A DNA stretch of 64,000 bases, taken from contig CP136061.1 in assembly GCA_032622095.1 (NCBI GenBank), forward strand, positions 215,854,373 to 215,918,372, read 5' to 3'. The stretch is from Siphonodentalium dalli. Its lineage: Eukaryota; Mollusca; Scaphopoda; Gadilida; Siphonodentaliidae. This document shows, piece by piece, positions 36,471 through 48,944 of the stretch. The notes under the pieces were generated by a model. It saw nothing but the letters and a program-made list of their open reading frames with translations, ran no database searches and was not told the DNA's origin. The translations under genes were made by a program, and so were the position numbers. The number at the start of each line of letters is the position of its first letter. Positions within the stretch are counted from its first letter, which is position 1.

Positions 36471-37068
36471 CAATATATATATAACTGCAATTCAAGAGAT
36501 TGGTGCATCGGAATAACTGTATCTTGAAGTTTCAAACAGTGTATGATGTTCCACGATTGTGAACAATAATAACCTTTCAACTGAGTCAGTTTTATGGTTC
36601 TTGGGATATTCCCGTTATATTTTTCCACTGGTAAATAGCAATAACATCAACAGCCCAGCACACGATGTCATAACGTCATTTAGCAGCAATGATCAGAGGA
36701 AAAATTAACTATAATCACTCGTATGAATAGTCAGACATTCTGATGAGACCTGTCATTCTGACCAGACAATTTTAGGGCTGATTTGATCTAATGACGAAAT
36801 GCTATCTCATGTCGTAATTACTGACTTATTTGTGCATTATCGAGGTAATATCGTACCTTGGTGATTATTGTGAACTAATAGCTGATATTGCTGTCACACG
36901 GACTGTACGTAATGGTTTTACCAGCGATTAATGTTATGATCATGTCTCACAATTTGCACTTAATTATCAGCTGATGTAATCAGCTTTAGCATTTGTCACA
37001 ACTTTGAATCCCTCTGTATGATATACGTATATAGACTAGTACGTTCGTAATTCCATCAGCATGACTCT

Positions 37069-37489
37069 TTAACCTTTTCAGTGCCACGGGCCGATCTCAT
37101 CGGCCCTAATTTACGTTCTGATTTTTTTGGGTTGAATTTGTTTTGGGTGTGCTTAAGCATGCTATAGCGAATTTAAAAACAAACTGGATAAAACCTTAGG
37201 GGCATGTTATAACTCAAAACTATCACCAAGTATTCATAGTAATAATTTTGATGCCCATGAAAAACGTAAGATTCCCTGGCACTAAACCTACAAAATAAGT
37301 CTGTTAAAGAATATAAGAAAAAATTATTAAAATTGTAAAAAATAATAACAAATGATGAAAAATTGTTAGGCCAATGCATTCTCTTATATATGCGAGGCGA
37401 CCTATGGTCGACTCGCATATATAAGAGAATGCATTGGCACAGGGTATATGGGTTGATACATAAATCGGACCTGGCACTGAAAGGGTTAA
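37069..37489. mobile_element. Pal-A variant with different termini (A2)
   Basis: TTAA edges; ends CCTTTTCAGTGCCACGGG and CTGGCACTGAAAGGG. The left subterminal hairpin is GGGCCGATCTCATCGGCCC. Near the right end is one Pal-A core hairpin whose inner stem reads CGACC-TAT-GGTCG instead of CTCCC-TAT-GGGAG. Confidence 0.85.
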
Positions 37490-37643
37490 TATTGTTTTCT
37501 TAATTAATGTTGTGCCATCACTACAAGACATCATAAGGTTCCTAACTGTGATATTTTGATGAGAGCTTCAATTATAATTTCACCATACACTGAAAATATC
37601 AGCGACCACCCTAACTAAATGATTAAAATTGGTCTGTTGCATA

Positions 37644-37697
37644 TACAGTAATGCCCTAAATAATCGAATCCTTTACCACAGCAGAATTATGGGTAAT
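37644..37697 (+). mobile_element. Pal-B left-end fragment
   Basis: TACAGTAATGCCCTAAATAA to AGCAGAATTATGGGTAAT, then unrelated sequence. Confidence 0.78.
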
Positions 37698-37979
37698 AGT
37701 GTAGTGACTTGGCGACAAAAAAATTTCATATTGGAACGGACCGGCCAAAAGTGCCATTTTTTTATATTATGTCAAGTTATGTGCGCTCTTTCAGAAAATG
37801 AACTAGAAACAGGTTTCTGATCAATATTAACCCTTGTTTCCAGTATAAATCCAAGATGGCCGCCAAATTCAATCATTATTTCACCATGATGTTTCAGCTG
37901 GTATAAAATTTAAGGCACATGCCTAATAAAAGCTTAATTCCACTCGGCATTGTCATATTTTGAAGATATTAGCAACCCA

Positions 37980-38250
37980 GGCTGACTAAATTTGAAATTT
38001 GTCACTTTTTGGACAAAAAACATGAAATTTTGTCATAAAATCATTCTCGTTTCAATTATTTCGGAATAATAAACAGACAATTTCTCAAAACTGTTTCAGT
38101 GCAGATCACAGGTTAAGATCTTAAAACTTTCAGAAATGTATACTGCAAACAAAACATACAACATCTAGGACAAATTCTTAACCATATGTTAGAAATTTTG
38201 GATTATGTTACCCCTCACCCAAAAAATCATGAAATTTTGTTTTCGTGATA
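37980..38250 (+). repeat. Diverged direct repeat, copy 1
   Basis: Shares AACATGAAATTTTGT-A-AAAATC and TTATGTTACCCCTCACCC with 39540-39810. The hAT-like element lies between the two copies. Confidence 0.6.
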
Positions 38251-38261
38251 AACATCCAATA

Positions 38262-39458
38262 TAGGGACCGACGAAGCTTCGAGATTCGATTCAATTTTGA
38301 ATGTTATGTTTCGATTCGATTCGAAAGCGGTCGTGTGATTCGGGATATTTCGAATCGTTGTATAAAAGTTCTTTATTGCCTGCAGTATCTTTAAAAATGT
38401 TCATTATATCCCCAATACGTAACCTGAATCTCCTTCCGCGACCATCTGCGACTTCCGTGGTCTAACATGTATATATAGGTTGCCCAATAACCCACTGCAC
38501 ATAGGCGTCCCAGTGGTGGTTACTCGCGGACGCGGAAAGTCAGCGGGTTACTCATACAACAACATATAGATCGGTGATGGTTCATGTCACGTTTTCAGCA
38601 CGGTTGGACCAAAATGAGAGCAGAGCACACAATGTTTATTCCACCACATAATACCAGAAATGTCGCGATCTAGCCCGGCCCAGCTGCCAAAGCGGGGTAA
38701 ACCACCAAGAAATCAATCACTTAAATTTCACGATCAAGAATGTTCACCATTCATCAACGCTAATCCGCATGACAATGATGACATATAAAGAGGAATAACT
38801 CTATATTTCCATACTGTGCAGAACATAGAGAAATTACAGATAGACTTTCTGTGACCATTCAGCTTTCATGAACAGTTCCTCTGTTCCCGAGTCCTGACAA
38901 CTAACTCGGTTGATCTGACGAAAAGGTCCACATTGGGATTCTATAGTTCCCGTTATCCCGTTTGGCATTTGTGTATGCGCCAATCCCAAGTCAGAATGCG
39001 CAATTCTGATATCGCGCGTGCATGCGACAGGGCGAGGCGTACATGCGCAGAATCGTTTCCGATTACAATGACTCGCACCAGACTCAATTGCAAACGGAAA
39101 CTATTCTGCGCATGTATGCCTCGCATAGACTAGTGGCAGTGTTACTGCGTAAACAAACAAAAACTATGAACTGACGTGCCATTCTCATATTAAACTAAAT
39201 GTTGATCATAACATGTCATAAAACTGTAGTTTAATGAACCTCCATCGTAACTTCGTAAGCTTCGCGTTATCTCACAGACGTTATAAAATCGTCTGACATT
39301 TGCCCTCATTTTGCTCATACCTCCCACCGACATGTACTGCAAATCTTCTAAAGTGTCGGCAAAAGATTCGATTCGAGAATCGATTCGATTTCGAATCATC
39401 ATCATGATTCGATTCGAGATTCAATTCGATGTTGAAATTGCCGATTCGTCGGTCCCTA
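38262..39458. mobile_element. hAT-like non-autonomous element, 1.2 kb
   Basis: Terminal inverted repeats TAGGGACCGACGAAGC and GCCGATTCGTCGGTCCCTA (imperfect). They are flanked by 8-bp target copies ATCCAATA (38254-38261) and ATCTAATA (39459-39466), differing at one base. ATTCGATTCGA words lie near both ends. No transposase recognised. An inner inverted repeat (GAGGCGTACATGCGCAGAAT / ATTCTGCGCATGTATGCCTC) lies at 39027-39127. Confidence 0.85.
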
Positions 39459-39539
39459 ATCTAATAGAACATGGATGAGAATCTATAAAGGACACTATTC
39501 AATCAATTTCTAAATACTGTAATTGCAATTACATACATA

Positions 39540-39810
39540 ATGACCAAAATTGAAATTTTCAACTTTTTCGTCTAAAACATGCAATTTTGTAAGAAAATCC
39601 TCATCATTTCAAATATTTTGGTCAAATAAATGGTCATTTACTCATAGGATATTTGCGATAGTTCACAATATTTGATCTTATATGTTTTGGACAGATATAC
39701 TGAAAACAATGAATACATCTTATGTGGCTAATATGTAACAACGTTTCAGTAAATTTGGTTTATGTTGCCCCTCACCCCAAAAATCACGAAAATGTGACAT
39801 TGTTGTAAGG
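39540..39810 (+). repeat. Diverged direct repeat, copy 2
   Basis: AAACATGCAATTTTGTAAGA and TTTATGTTGCCCCTCACCCC match copy 1. A weaker third relative may follow at 39850-40060. Confidence 0.6.
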
Positions 39811-40304
39811 ATTCAATAAATCTTTGGTTAAATCTTATGAAGTGAGTTTGTTGAACCCAGTTCGTCATATATGATAATTTAACAACCTCATTATCAGTAT
39901 ACTGTTGAAATTTACAATTATTTGCCTAAAACAATTATATTTGATGGTAAAATACCCATCAAATCAAATATATTCAACCAATATAAGGGCAATTTCTCAA
40001 ACATTTCTCAAGATAATATACAATATGCGGTCTTAAATTTTTTGAAAATGACTGTCGAATGCAACACATTTTTAATTTGTCCATCAATAATACACATAAC
40101 ATAAAGATGGTCTATCTTTGTTTATACTCTTAAGTTCATGTTTGTTATGTTATACATGTATAACAATAATGTTCACAGTCGGCATGATCATACCAACCGA
40201 TAGATAGCAACTCATAGATTGTCATGTTATAATCACCGGTGACCGTGTTGATACTTTGAACAAATATTTTAGGCATTCTTAATATCACAATTACATCTAC
40301 ATAA

Positions 40305-41335
40305 CTATGTGCATGGTAAATCAGCTTTTGCATATTTGCACCTGTTACAAGTTTGGGATTTGCAACAACACTTGATGAGTTCTGAACACACAGCTGCAGC
40401 TTCTGGTAATGTAGCCCACGATGGTTTATATCCATGGTTTTCAACTGTCCATCCACAGTCACGAGGTTCAGGTATTGGAATTGTTATGTCATGACAAGTG
40501 CACCACATGAAGAGAATTCTCAAAAAAGGCAGGTAGACGGCTCATTTCATATGCTGTATTGGGGCCCCTTTTGTGCGACAAGTTTTGGAGAATTCTCTTC
40601 ATGCCTCGTTAATCAGCAACCTTTGACAACCTTTATTATAATTAATGATAATGAAACGTTTGAGTTCTTTGAAAATATCTGAGGACAAATCTAGTTCAAT
40701 AAAATGTTGATTTGCCAACAGAAGAAATGTACATGTATCTGTGATCGCGGGTTAATATTTCAATGACATTCAGAAACTTTTTCTGCCCTTTCCATGGAAG
40801 AAGGAAGTGGTATCACAACCAGATATCGAATGAAAAATGGGTAGAGATAAACAATTGTCGTCGCCCAGAGCGGAACATGGTACAATGATTTATTTTTCCT
40901 GTTCCTAGAGAAACCCATATATCAGCACCACTGTTAGCATCAGTAAACTTTGAAAACTGACTGAGGAGAATTACCTAGACATCTGTGTCAACAGTCCGAA
41001 CATGGATTGTCGTCAGACCACAAGAAAGCGCGCGAATAACGTGCGGCACAATTCTAATATCAGCTTTCTCCTGACAATAGTTTCTCAAGATGTACTCAGA
41101 AGAATTTGCTATTTTGAGAGTTGACGAACCTTCTGTCATGTTTATCACTTTATCATCACCTATAACGTGTTCTGACGCATTATTTGTCAGGAATTCAAAT
41201 AGTTCAAGCTTATTGTCAGATTCACGGAGGAAGTCAATTTGTTCGGAATCTTAGTTTGGCCACCAACTTTTCGTCCAAGACGTGTACCACGATTCTCATG
41301 TGTGCTGCCTTTTGTGCAGTCTATGTAAACATACA
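40305..41335 (-). pseudogene. Decayed element-associated protein with TVDTDV motif and Cys-rich tail
   Basis: Read on the minus strand: RGTRLGRKVGGQTKIPN, a shift, DFLRESDNKLELFEFL, ADIRIVPHVIRALSCGL, HVRTVDTDV, in-frame stop, VILLSQFSKF, DIWVSLGTGK, a gap, GCDTTSFFHGKGRKSF, FKELKRFII, NEA, and finally CTCHDITIPIPEPRDCGWTV with TLPEAAAVCSEL and CKSQTCNRCKYAKADLPCT. The order DFLR-NK-ELF, EAD-R, DTDV, W-GTGK, GCDT-S-F-GKGKK, P-P-DCGW, LPEA, CxCKxxxxC matches a protein family spread in many invertebrate and fish genomes, which I know only as element-linked and uncharacterised. The acidic spacing suggests a PIN-like nuclease fold (inference). Stops and shifts show it is dead. Confidence 0.82.
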
Positions 41336-41807
41336 CTCAGATTCATACTGATACTGAGTCTATTGCATTCCCATCAACTTTTCATTTCTGAACGGTTGTG
41401 GGCTTCCCCCAAATTACGTCACATCACACTAAATATAAATCTGAAATTAGTTGTGATTGACAGGCGTAAACATGGTCACGTGCCAGTGCCGTCATGGCCG
41501 CTTCAACCCTGTGAAGCCGATTCTAAGAATCGGAATTAATAGTTGCAGGGTTTGTGACTTTTCGTTCGGCGGTTGTTTTACTGACAATTAAGGGAAACAG
41601 CTAGCTTCCGGGATCCAAAATAATATGTACAATAACTAAGACAGATCTTCTTGAAATTATAAAAAATGTCAATTTATGTGGATCTCTTGGACTCAGAACG
41701 AATTATGTTTTAGATTGGCCAGGCGATTTGTCGCCCATGTTGTCAAAAAATAACACAAATCAACGGCCACGAATCAAAAATACATGAATGTCGGGATTAT
41801 CTGCTAA

Positions 41808-42029
41808 AACAACTACAGAACTAAAAAAAAGTTAAATGACATAACAAAACGATCTATCAGTTCCCCAGTACCGGCAGTAGTACCACCGCAGCCAAAACGA
41901 GCGAATAACAACACAATTCTACCACCAACCCCACCGAAACCCTACCGGCCTTACACAGCCGTATTATTAGCTCCAAAGATTGGCCAGTTGTACCCTAATT
42001 ACAGTTGCCTGCAATCCAAATTCCGGTGA
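41808..42029 (+). other. Proline-rich open stretch, unrecognised
   Basis: An ATG-less frame reads SSPVPAVVPPQPKRANN, ILPPTPPKPYRPYTAVLLAP and GQLYPNYS before a stop at 42027-42029. It may be a fragment of an element gag-like or regulatory protein, or chance. Confidence 0.2.
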
Positions 42030-42553
42030 TTCTTGATTTTAAACTTTCGACCGCTCGTCAACAATCTACTTTATTTGTCGATTTGTGAATTTCTCTTCTG
42101 GTATAACATGACGTCATGGATACTATTTTAACAACATTTAGCCACACCTTCGGAATTTCCACACCGAGAGCACGTGACATGTTACTAGTATTTTATTGGG
42201 GCACACATTTCTTGGAGCTAAGTTTTGATTGGCGGTAATTACAAGGAATCCCGGGTTTGGGAAATGAAAACTGAACGAAAGGTCGTCAGACCCACTATTT
42301 TTTATATGTGGGTATGTAGTTTACTCCAGACTGCCTTTTGTGTTGCCTTCAAAATACCTGTCCCACACAACATATATGACATCAACAGTTCTTAGTTCAT
42401 AGAGTTGAAACTTAATTAGTGACTGTCATCAAAAGTAGATCCTATCGCAGGTACAATTATAAGCACAAGAACGCCTCCACCGAATATCTTGCATGTACGT
42501 CCAATGTTATTTCTGGTAGTAGTGTGTTCGAACAATATAGGGCAGTTAAAAAA

Positions 42554-42664
42554 ACTCAGAGAGCATTCCGATGAATGGCAACAAGCCATATTTCCAACTA
42601 AATCCTGAAAAGTTACCCATAATTCTGCTGTGGTTAAGGAGTTGATTATTTAGGGCTTTACTGT
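42554..42664 (+). mobile_element. Pal-B right arm
   Basis: CATTCCGATGAATGGCAACA to GGGCTTTACTG; the left arm is absent. Confidence 0.78.
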
Positions 42665-42686
42665 TGCATAAATATGTTTTGATATA

Positions 42687-42885
42687 TTAACCCTTCCATG
42701 ACTGGAGGTTCCTGAAATTTTGCAAAAACTCTGTGCCTTTAATGCATTTTCTTATATATGCAAGTTTCCAATAGGGAACCGCACATATATAAGAGAATAC
42801 ATTGACCTAAAAATATTTACCTTGACCTTGTAAGCCAATTAATGCATTCTCTTATATATGTGAGGCTTCCGTCATGAAAGGTTAA
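42687..42885. mobile_element. Pal-A MITE, shortened right half
   Basis: TTAA edges, CCCTTCCATGACTGGAGGTT left end, one hairpin, the ACCTTGACCTTGTAAGCCA spacer, and GTCATGAAAGG right end. It contains an extra TTAATG in both hairpin starts. Confidence 0.85.
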
Positions 42886-42999
42886 ATACCGGTAGACTTT
42901 GTTTCAAAACCAATGCTTATGTTTTTTAATTTTCTATCAAATATTCTGCATACAATGTATATAGTTTTATTTACATCTACATCTTAATTTATATTTCAG

Positions 43000-43164
43000 T
43001 TTGCCGATGTAGTTGAGTATGCTGATCTGTGTTTTTATCAAAAGTTGATTCCAGCCTCAGCCCAAAACAAAGACAGGCTTCGACGAGCGTTAGATCTTCT
43101 TAATACGACAGAAATAGCCAACTTTGAAAAAGTTCTTCTTGAGAGTTTTGATCTCTTTGCACTG
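43000..43164 (+). CDS. CACNA2D3: Alpha-2/delta exon e: VWA domain, middle
   Basis: The acceptor is ATTTCAG and the donor is GTCAGT from 43165. It reads 55 codons in phase 0-0: FADVVEYADLCFYQKLIPAS through NKDRLRRALDLLNTTEIANF to ESFDLFAL. It aligns with the VWA stretch holding a conserved Cys, an (N)xxN-K/R helix and the E-F-A-like end of the following helix. The Thr pair in NTT could supply the third MIDAS ligand; vertebrate paralogues vary here. No missing exon is needed between this and its neighbours. Confidence 0.9.
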
Positions 43165-44426
43165 GTCAGTTCCTATTATATCTCGAACTCACATGCAAGA
43201 ACTATCCAAGCAAGTTTTGTATATATTGATGAATTGTATGGTTTCAGTTCTTTCCTCAAAACAGCACTCACAGACTCAAATTTATTGAAATATAGTTTAA
43301 TTCATTACATTATTATTGATTTGCCCACGCCAAATTTTTTTAATAATTTGCGATAAGGCTAAACAAAATTAATGTTCTTTTTCTCTGACAACTGCCTCCT
43401 CATAAAACTATGGCCCGCTTTTTGCTATCTATGACCCACTAAAAATAAAAATAATGTTTCGTCCTGCTGCTCAGCTGTACAATGCGATGTCCATAATCTA
43501 TCAACTTGTATTTGATATTTCCTTTTATTATCACTGACTGATGAAACTAAATTTAACTTTTTGGTTTCTTTAATTAGTATATACTTGTTTGAACAATTGA
43601 CTGTTACATTGAAATACTATGCATAATCATGAAATGTTATGTTTTTAAAATTTGTGAGTGAACACATAACTGCCCTGCTGTGTAATTTTGGTTGTAATAA
43701 GTGGGAATAAAAACATGCTTGCTGGTAATTTTGTAGGGTAAAAAATAAACTAAAAACCTGCCGGCCTGCCTATTTTTTAAAAAAGTGTCCAAGAAACATA
43801 ATATTAAACTATGTTGGGACCTAAATTTTATCGATTTATATAACAGTGATTTCAATGGAGCATTGAATTCTACCATTATAACTATTTTTGGCTGAAGAAG
43901 GCCATAAGGCTACAAATGTTGATTTCACAGCTTAGCTACCCCAATTGTGATGCAACATTTCAGCTATTTCGGGGTCGAAATATCATACTGAAAACCTGAA
44001 CAAAAAATATGTTTTTTCCTTTAGTAGAGACCACATTAACAATGTTCTTGAAGAGGATGTCAATTCTTAATGGAATAGGTATGATGAGGGAAGATCCCAT
44101 TGAAAATGTTCAGATAATAATTTCAACAAGTTAACTTATTATCTAAACATATCCCTCAATAATTGGACTCCTCCTTCTGTACTTGTATTGATCTGTTGTC
44201 TGCTTTTGTCATCTTAACATCCCTCCAAATGAATAATAGTTCATTCCAATGTATACTTTTATAACTGAATTGGAGAATCCAGTTAGTATATAAACATCAA
44301 GCTATTGTCTTCAGGTAGTGGTTCTCATACAATCATGTACCACAAACTTGTCCACTAACAATGACAACTTTCATATGGTTGTGTCTTTCTATCTATTTCT
44401 TGACACAGCATTTCATTTTTTTTCAG
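43165..44426 (+). other. Intron e-f
   Basis: 1.3 kb of AT-rich sequence with one Pal-H copy (44065-44297) ending about 130 bases before the acceptor; otherwise nothing recognised. Confidence 0.9.
44065..44297 (+). mobile_element. Pal-H copy
   Basis: AATGTTCAGATAATAATTTC hairpin, TAACATCCCTCCAAATGAAT and an AATCCAGTTAGTATATAAAC right end; the left end is decayed. Confidence 0.72.
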
Positions 44427-44537
44427 CACGAGGCAACGGTTGGTCCTCTCTGCAACAAGGCTATAATGATTCTCACGGATGGCGCTCCAGAGAATTTTGA
44501 GTGGGTTTTTAAAGAGCATAACTGGCCAAATAAAACC
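44427..44537 (+). CDS. CACNA2D3: Alpha-2/delta exon f: VWA domain, ILTDGA block
   Basis: A 111-base, phase 0-0 exon between TTTTCAG and GTAAGT. It reads HEATVGPLCNKAIMILTDGA, then FEWVFKEHNWPNKT. The Asp in TDG is the downstream MIDAS ligand. The Cys of PLCNKA is at the position that, in rat alpha-2/delta-1, links alpha-2 to delta by a disulfide (from memory). The N-W-P ending before the next beta strand is typical of the CACNA2D3/4 branch. Confidence 0.95.
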
Positions 44538-46935
44538 GTAAGTTAACTATGTTTAACTATTGAGTATTAATCAAATGTTGATTCCTTCCACTACCACTTA
44601 AAATAATCTATTCCATGCACATGAATTACATTTATATACATAATAAGATGGTTATCGGACATTATAACACTATAAATGGGACTTATAATATTGTAACAAA
44701 TCCAAATAATTGTAAAGGAGGTCTATATATATGATGAATCAAAACCAATATGCACCTTTCTAAATTGCCCGTACATTTTGGGCCCGACAGTACATTGTAT
44801 TGTGTGAAAAATTCTTATGACAAATATGTTTTTAGCTGTTCTTTCTTTCCTCCTTATTTGACTTTCAAAAAGGCTTCAGTCAACCTGCCAGTGCATTACT
44901 CAGAGTTGGTTTCTGTCATTCTGGTGTGCTAGGTTTGGTGCCCATCCACCCTGGACTCGTGTTAACTGGTAGACACCCACTTACCAATATTGGTTCCCCA
45001 TATGTTTAGTATGTTCAGACAGCTGTATCTCCTAGACGCTTCAACATGTGAGCTGCCCGATACATCGTTTGAACGGGGACATCCTCTGCTACACAATGGT
45101 GTACATGTTGAATGTGTACTCGTAAGAAAGTTCATCTAATACAGCATATGTGCTTGTGCGTATATCAGACCCCCCCTCCCCCCCAGTGAAAATTGATGTG
45201 CTTGTGGGCTTGACTTGCAGAGTTCAAACTCTCAGAGAGGACAATGTATACAGAGTACATATCTATTGATTGGAAACCGATTTTGATCGTGTAAAGGGTG
45301 ATAACTATCAAGTCGGGGTGCCCTGATCCATCGTAAACTTAGTTTGACGCCAAACTATCGAGGAACGCTGATGTGGACAACGTGCACATCACGTCAATCA
45401 AACTCTGTACCCTAAGGGTTTTACAATATTACAATGAGAATTTACCATGGAAAACTATGTTGATTGATTGCTCTTACATTTTTTAAGATATGGAACTAAA
45501 ATTTGGTTTTTGAGGGGTTTTAGACACGCTGAATCAGTTAGAATTATCACAGAGTTACTCCGATGGCTCAAATGTTCCATTGACATAAACAGGAAGTATG
45601 TCTCACCGCTGATAGTATGATTGTTGTAGGCCTATAGAACGGAAACAGTTTATTTTAAAGTTGTTTTTAGCTTTGACATCTGCTTTTTTCGGAGATTGTT
45701 TGTTGTAAACGTCATCTCATTTACAATTTTGTTTAGGTCCCACTGATCACCCCTCCCCCATAAAACAACATAATATATTTTATTCCACCAGCAAAATTAA
45801 TGTCTAATACACTACAGAATATACTATTTAGATGGCCAAAAAGATTTTTACGCAATCGGTGTTAATTTGAAGTCCTTGATCATTGCCATGGTAACATGAA
45901 ATTTTGGAGCTATGACGATCCTCTAGTATCGGACATGGTGTTTTAAAGCAGTTCATGAGTATATACTAGCAATACCAATGGTAAAATTGATTCAGTCCTA
46001 TATTGAATATTCAAACTAAGTATCTATTTGGTGTAAATATTGGCTTTTCACCAGGAAACCTGGTACACAAATATCGTTTTGGCACTGAAAGAGTTATGAA
46101 CATCAATCATGAATGACCTGATATTGACCTCATCTCCTCCAAATATGCCATATATATATTTACATGTTATGCTATTAACTGAGCATTGGATGATTATTGT
46201 ATTTCTTCTTTTGGAAACAAATGTAAAAATTATTTATTTTTTAACTACGGGATCTTGTCAAATTACAAGCAAAATTATGTGCTCATATCTGAGTTTTCAC
46301 CCTCTAAAATTCTGTTTTACTGGGAAACACGCCAGATATTTTATGCCCATCCCATGGCAACGGAGAATTCATTCAGTCCTTGTTGCACTGTAGCTTAGCT
46401 ATGAGGTACCCCTCTGGTAACATGTTATTTGCATTGTTTTATAATATTAGGTCTTGTTTTATTAATTGGCAGTAATAAGTTGTAATGCACGTTCTGTTTT
46501 GTTTCTGTACTTTATAGATGCACATAAATTGTGTCATTTCACTTCACTTTCATCGCATCAAAATACACTGTATTCATCACTGATCATCATCTTATCTAAT
46601 ATTTTAGCAAATCCAGTTCATAATCTGCATATACATAAATAATTGATTAGCATATTAACATATTTTATCGGCAATCAATTGGATTATGCATCTGTACAAT
46701 TATTAATATCTGTGAATTTGGCCTCCCATATAATATTTTACTATTTTCTCCCCAGTGGCCTCGATCTGCTTGAAAGTGGAAATGTTTCTCGCTTTCACAC
46801 CTTAAATGATGAATATAAATTACGATCACCCAACATTTCACAGTAATATAATCTTACTTGTAATCTAAAACAAAATGGGATATGCATAATAACAATATCG
46901 TTAATCAAATGCATCTGCTTTGAGTATACTGTACC

Positions 46936-47070
46936 TACAGTAATGCCCTAAATAATCGACTCCTTAACCACAGCAGAATTATGGGTAACTTTTCAGGATT
47001 TAGTTGGAAATAGGGCTTGTTGCCATTCATCGGAAAGCTCTCACTGAGTCGAATATTTAGGCCATTACTT
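46936..47070 (+). mobile_element. Pal-B, right arm deleted
   Basis: Full left arm from TACAGTAATGCCCTAAATAA through GGAAAGCTCTCACTGAG, fused to GTCGAATATTTAGGCCATTA. Confidence 0.8.
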
Positions 47071-47845
47071 TGTCAAGTTCCAAAGAGTCAAATGGGACCT
47101 GGCTATAAACACTGAGTTTCAAGAGACCCATTTAATTTCAAACTTTTCAAGATATCAGGTGGCTACAATTTAATAGAGCCTATAACCTTTCGCCTTCTAG
47201 AAGATGCATTTTCAGGCTCCCAGTCCCACAAACAGGATCTCATTGGTAATATTCATAAACAAAATGTTTTATAATGCTTCAATATGACTCCCCAGGACAC
47301 TGATCGCGGTTGGTTTATTTATTTATGTGGTAATCACACAGCATGCGAGACATAAAGCTCACTACGTCAGACCGCGTGCATTCAGGTGGGGAGTGGACTT
47401 TTGAATTAGCTGTGGTTATTAATTTGAGGCATTTGAACCATTTTTTTTGGACATTCCCGTCAATTGCAAGCAATGGAACTTAGATCATGCAGATCGATAA
47501 TAGCTTACTATACATTAAAATTTACAATTAGTGATCTGTTAACCATGCTTTACAAGTATCATTGTCTTATTAAATGAAAAAAGTCGCAGTTTCAATATAT
47601 TTAATTTGTATGTCATATATAACTACATATTGAAATATCACCCACTTGTGAATTGACAAATTGTATCTGCCAATATATGGGGGCGGTGTGTGTGTTCGTT
47701 ATAAATAATTTGATAATTATTCCAGATACATTATTTTGAGAACTGATCTTGTAAATATAGTAATCACTTACCCCATCTTTCGGCCGTGGATCATGTCTGA
47801 TCAATTGAGTTTCTCTTTTACTGGTATATCAGCAGACTTTATTTA

Positions 47846-48075
47846 CAGTGGAGTTTCGAGATCTCCAGTAGGTTTAAACTTGAAACTATCAGAGTTTTGT
47901 ACTTTTGTGGCCTTTCAGCTCTGTCTGACATCATCGGAGTTTCCGCTCTTGTCACAATGGAGTTTGTTCTAATAACAGCAGAGTTTACTGCTCCGGTTTC
48001 AGCTCTGACATCATTGGAGTTTCTGCTCTCGCCACAGCAGAGTTTTTTTTATCAAATAACAACAGAGTTTCTGCC
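47846..48075 (+). repeat. Degenerate GGAGTTT minisatellite
   Basis: Irregular repeats of TCAGCTCTGACATCATYGGA and GTTTCTGCTCTCGCCACAGC. It keeps a 167-codon frame open (47897-48400) that I do not regard as a gene. Confidence 0.65.
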
Positions 48076-48304
48076 AAGTTTTAGTCAATGTCGCAAAGTG
48101 CAAAATAATGTATCCTTGCTCAATTATTATCCCTATGAGGCTATGAAGAAGTTTTGTGTATTTTATTTTAAACAGCTGGTGCAAGATTTCTTCCCAATAT
48201 TATATATCACTAGCTACATGTATATCACTTCATCCAGGCTATTTTGGGATTTCTTTGAAGAATATACAGCATCTGGACAAACTATTGTTCGATCAGTTCA
48301 GAAA

Positions 48305-48610
48305 CATGCCTATATGAGCGTGTATATGAGCGAGGTTAAGGCCAAGGACACGGTAGCATGTGAAATTGGACCTGCAATATTGTTCCAGGGATCAAAGTAG
48401 GCCTACATACCAAATTTTGAGTTGGATCGGTCGAGGTCCAGAAACATGCCTATATGAGCGAGGTCAAGGACACGGTCGCACGTGAAATTGGACCTGAAAT
48501 ATTGTTCCCTGGATCAAAGTAGGCCTACATACCAAATTTGAGTCGGATCAGTCGAACAGTTTCCGAGTCTATAACACAAATACATACACACAGACAGACA
48601 GAAGTTCCAA
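48305..48610 (-). repeat. HTM monomers, minus orientation
   Basis: Two units about 135 bp apart (AAACATGCCTATATGAGCGA) with TAGGCCTACATACCAAATTT, ending in an ACAGACAGACAGAAG tract, the reverse of the usual GTCT tract. Confidence 0.65.
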
Positions 48611-48944
48611 AATATACAATAGATATGATCAAACAACAAGATTTGAAAAGCTGGGTACAAATTTAGCTGCCAATCAAAAGTTTGATACATTTGTGGTCGG
48701 TTTGAAAAATTGGGAATGAATATGATCGATGCCTTGTAACAATGACCCCTTCAACTTCAGTAATCAATTATGAGGTCTTTAAAATGCATCTATTTCTTGA
48801 ATTAAAACACTAAAGCAGTATTGATCAGGTTGTATATGGGTTTCCTGAACAATAGAGCACGGTCTCCTGCATTAATGAAAGGATGAAAGTACCTCGAAGC
48901 TATGTCATAATGAGAAGGAAATTGTTTGCCTCAATGGAGATTTT

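Larger units (their letters stand above)
31977..42999 (+). other. Intron d-e
   Basis: 11 kb. It contains a duplicated donor with telomere-like units, Pal-H, a probable retroposon tail near 33464, tandem HTM monomers (34115-35072), Pal-A and Pal-B copies, a hAT-like element, a decayed minus-strand element gene and a proline-rich open stretch. 32260-33180 and 35300-36140 show nothing I can name. Confidence 0.88.

Noticed and set aside
43165-43356. Extension of exon e to the stop at 43356
   Set aside because: Residues after FDLFAL do not resemble the family, while the GTCAGT donor joins cleanly to the ILTDGA exon. Intron retention is possible but unsupported.
47897-48400. 167-codon open frame, the longest in the window
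   Set aside because: It begins in a degenerate GGAGTTT minisatellite and ends in HTM monomers; no domain, no codon character and the repeats explain the lack of stops.
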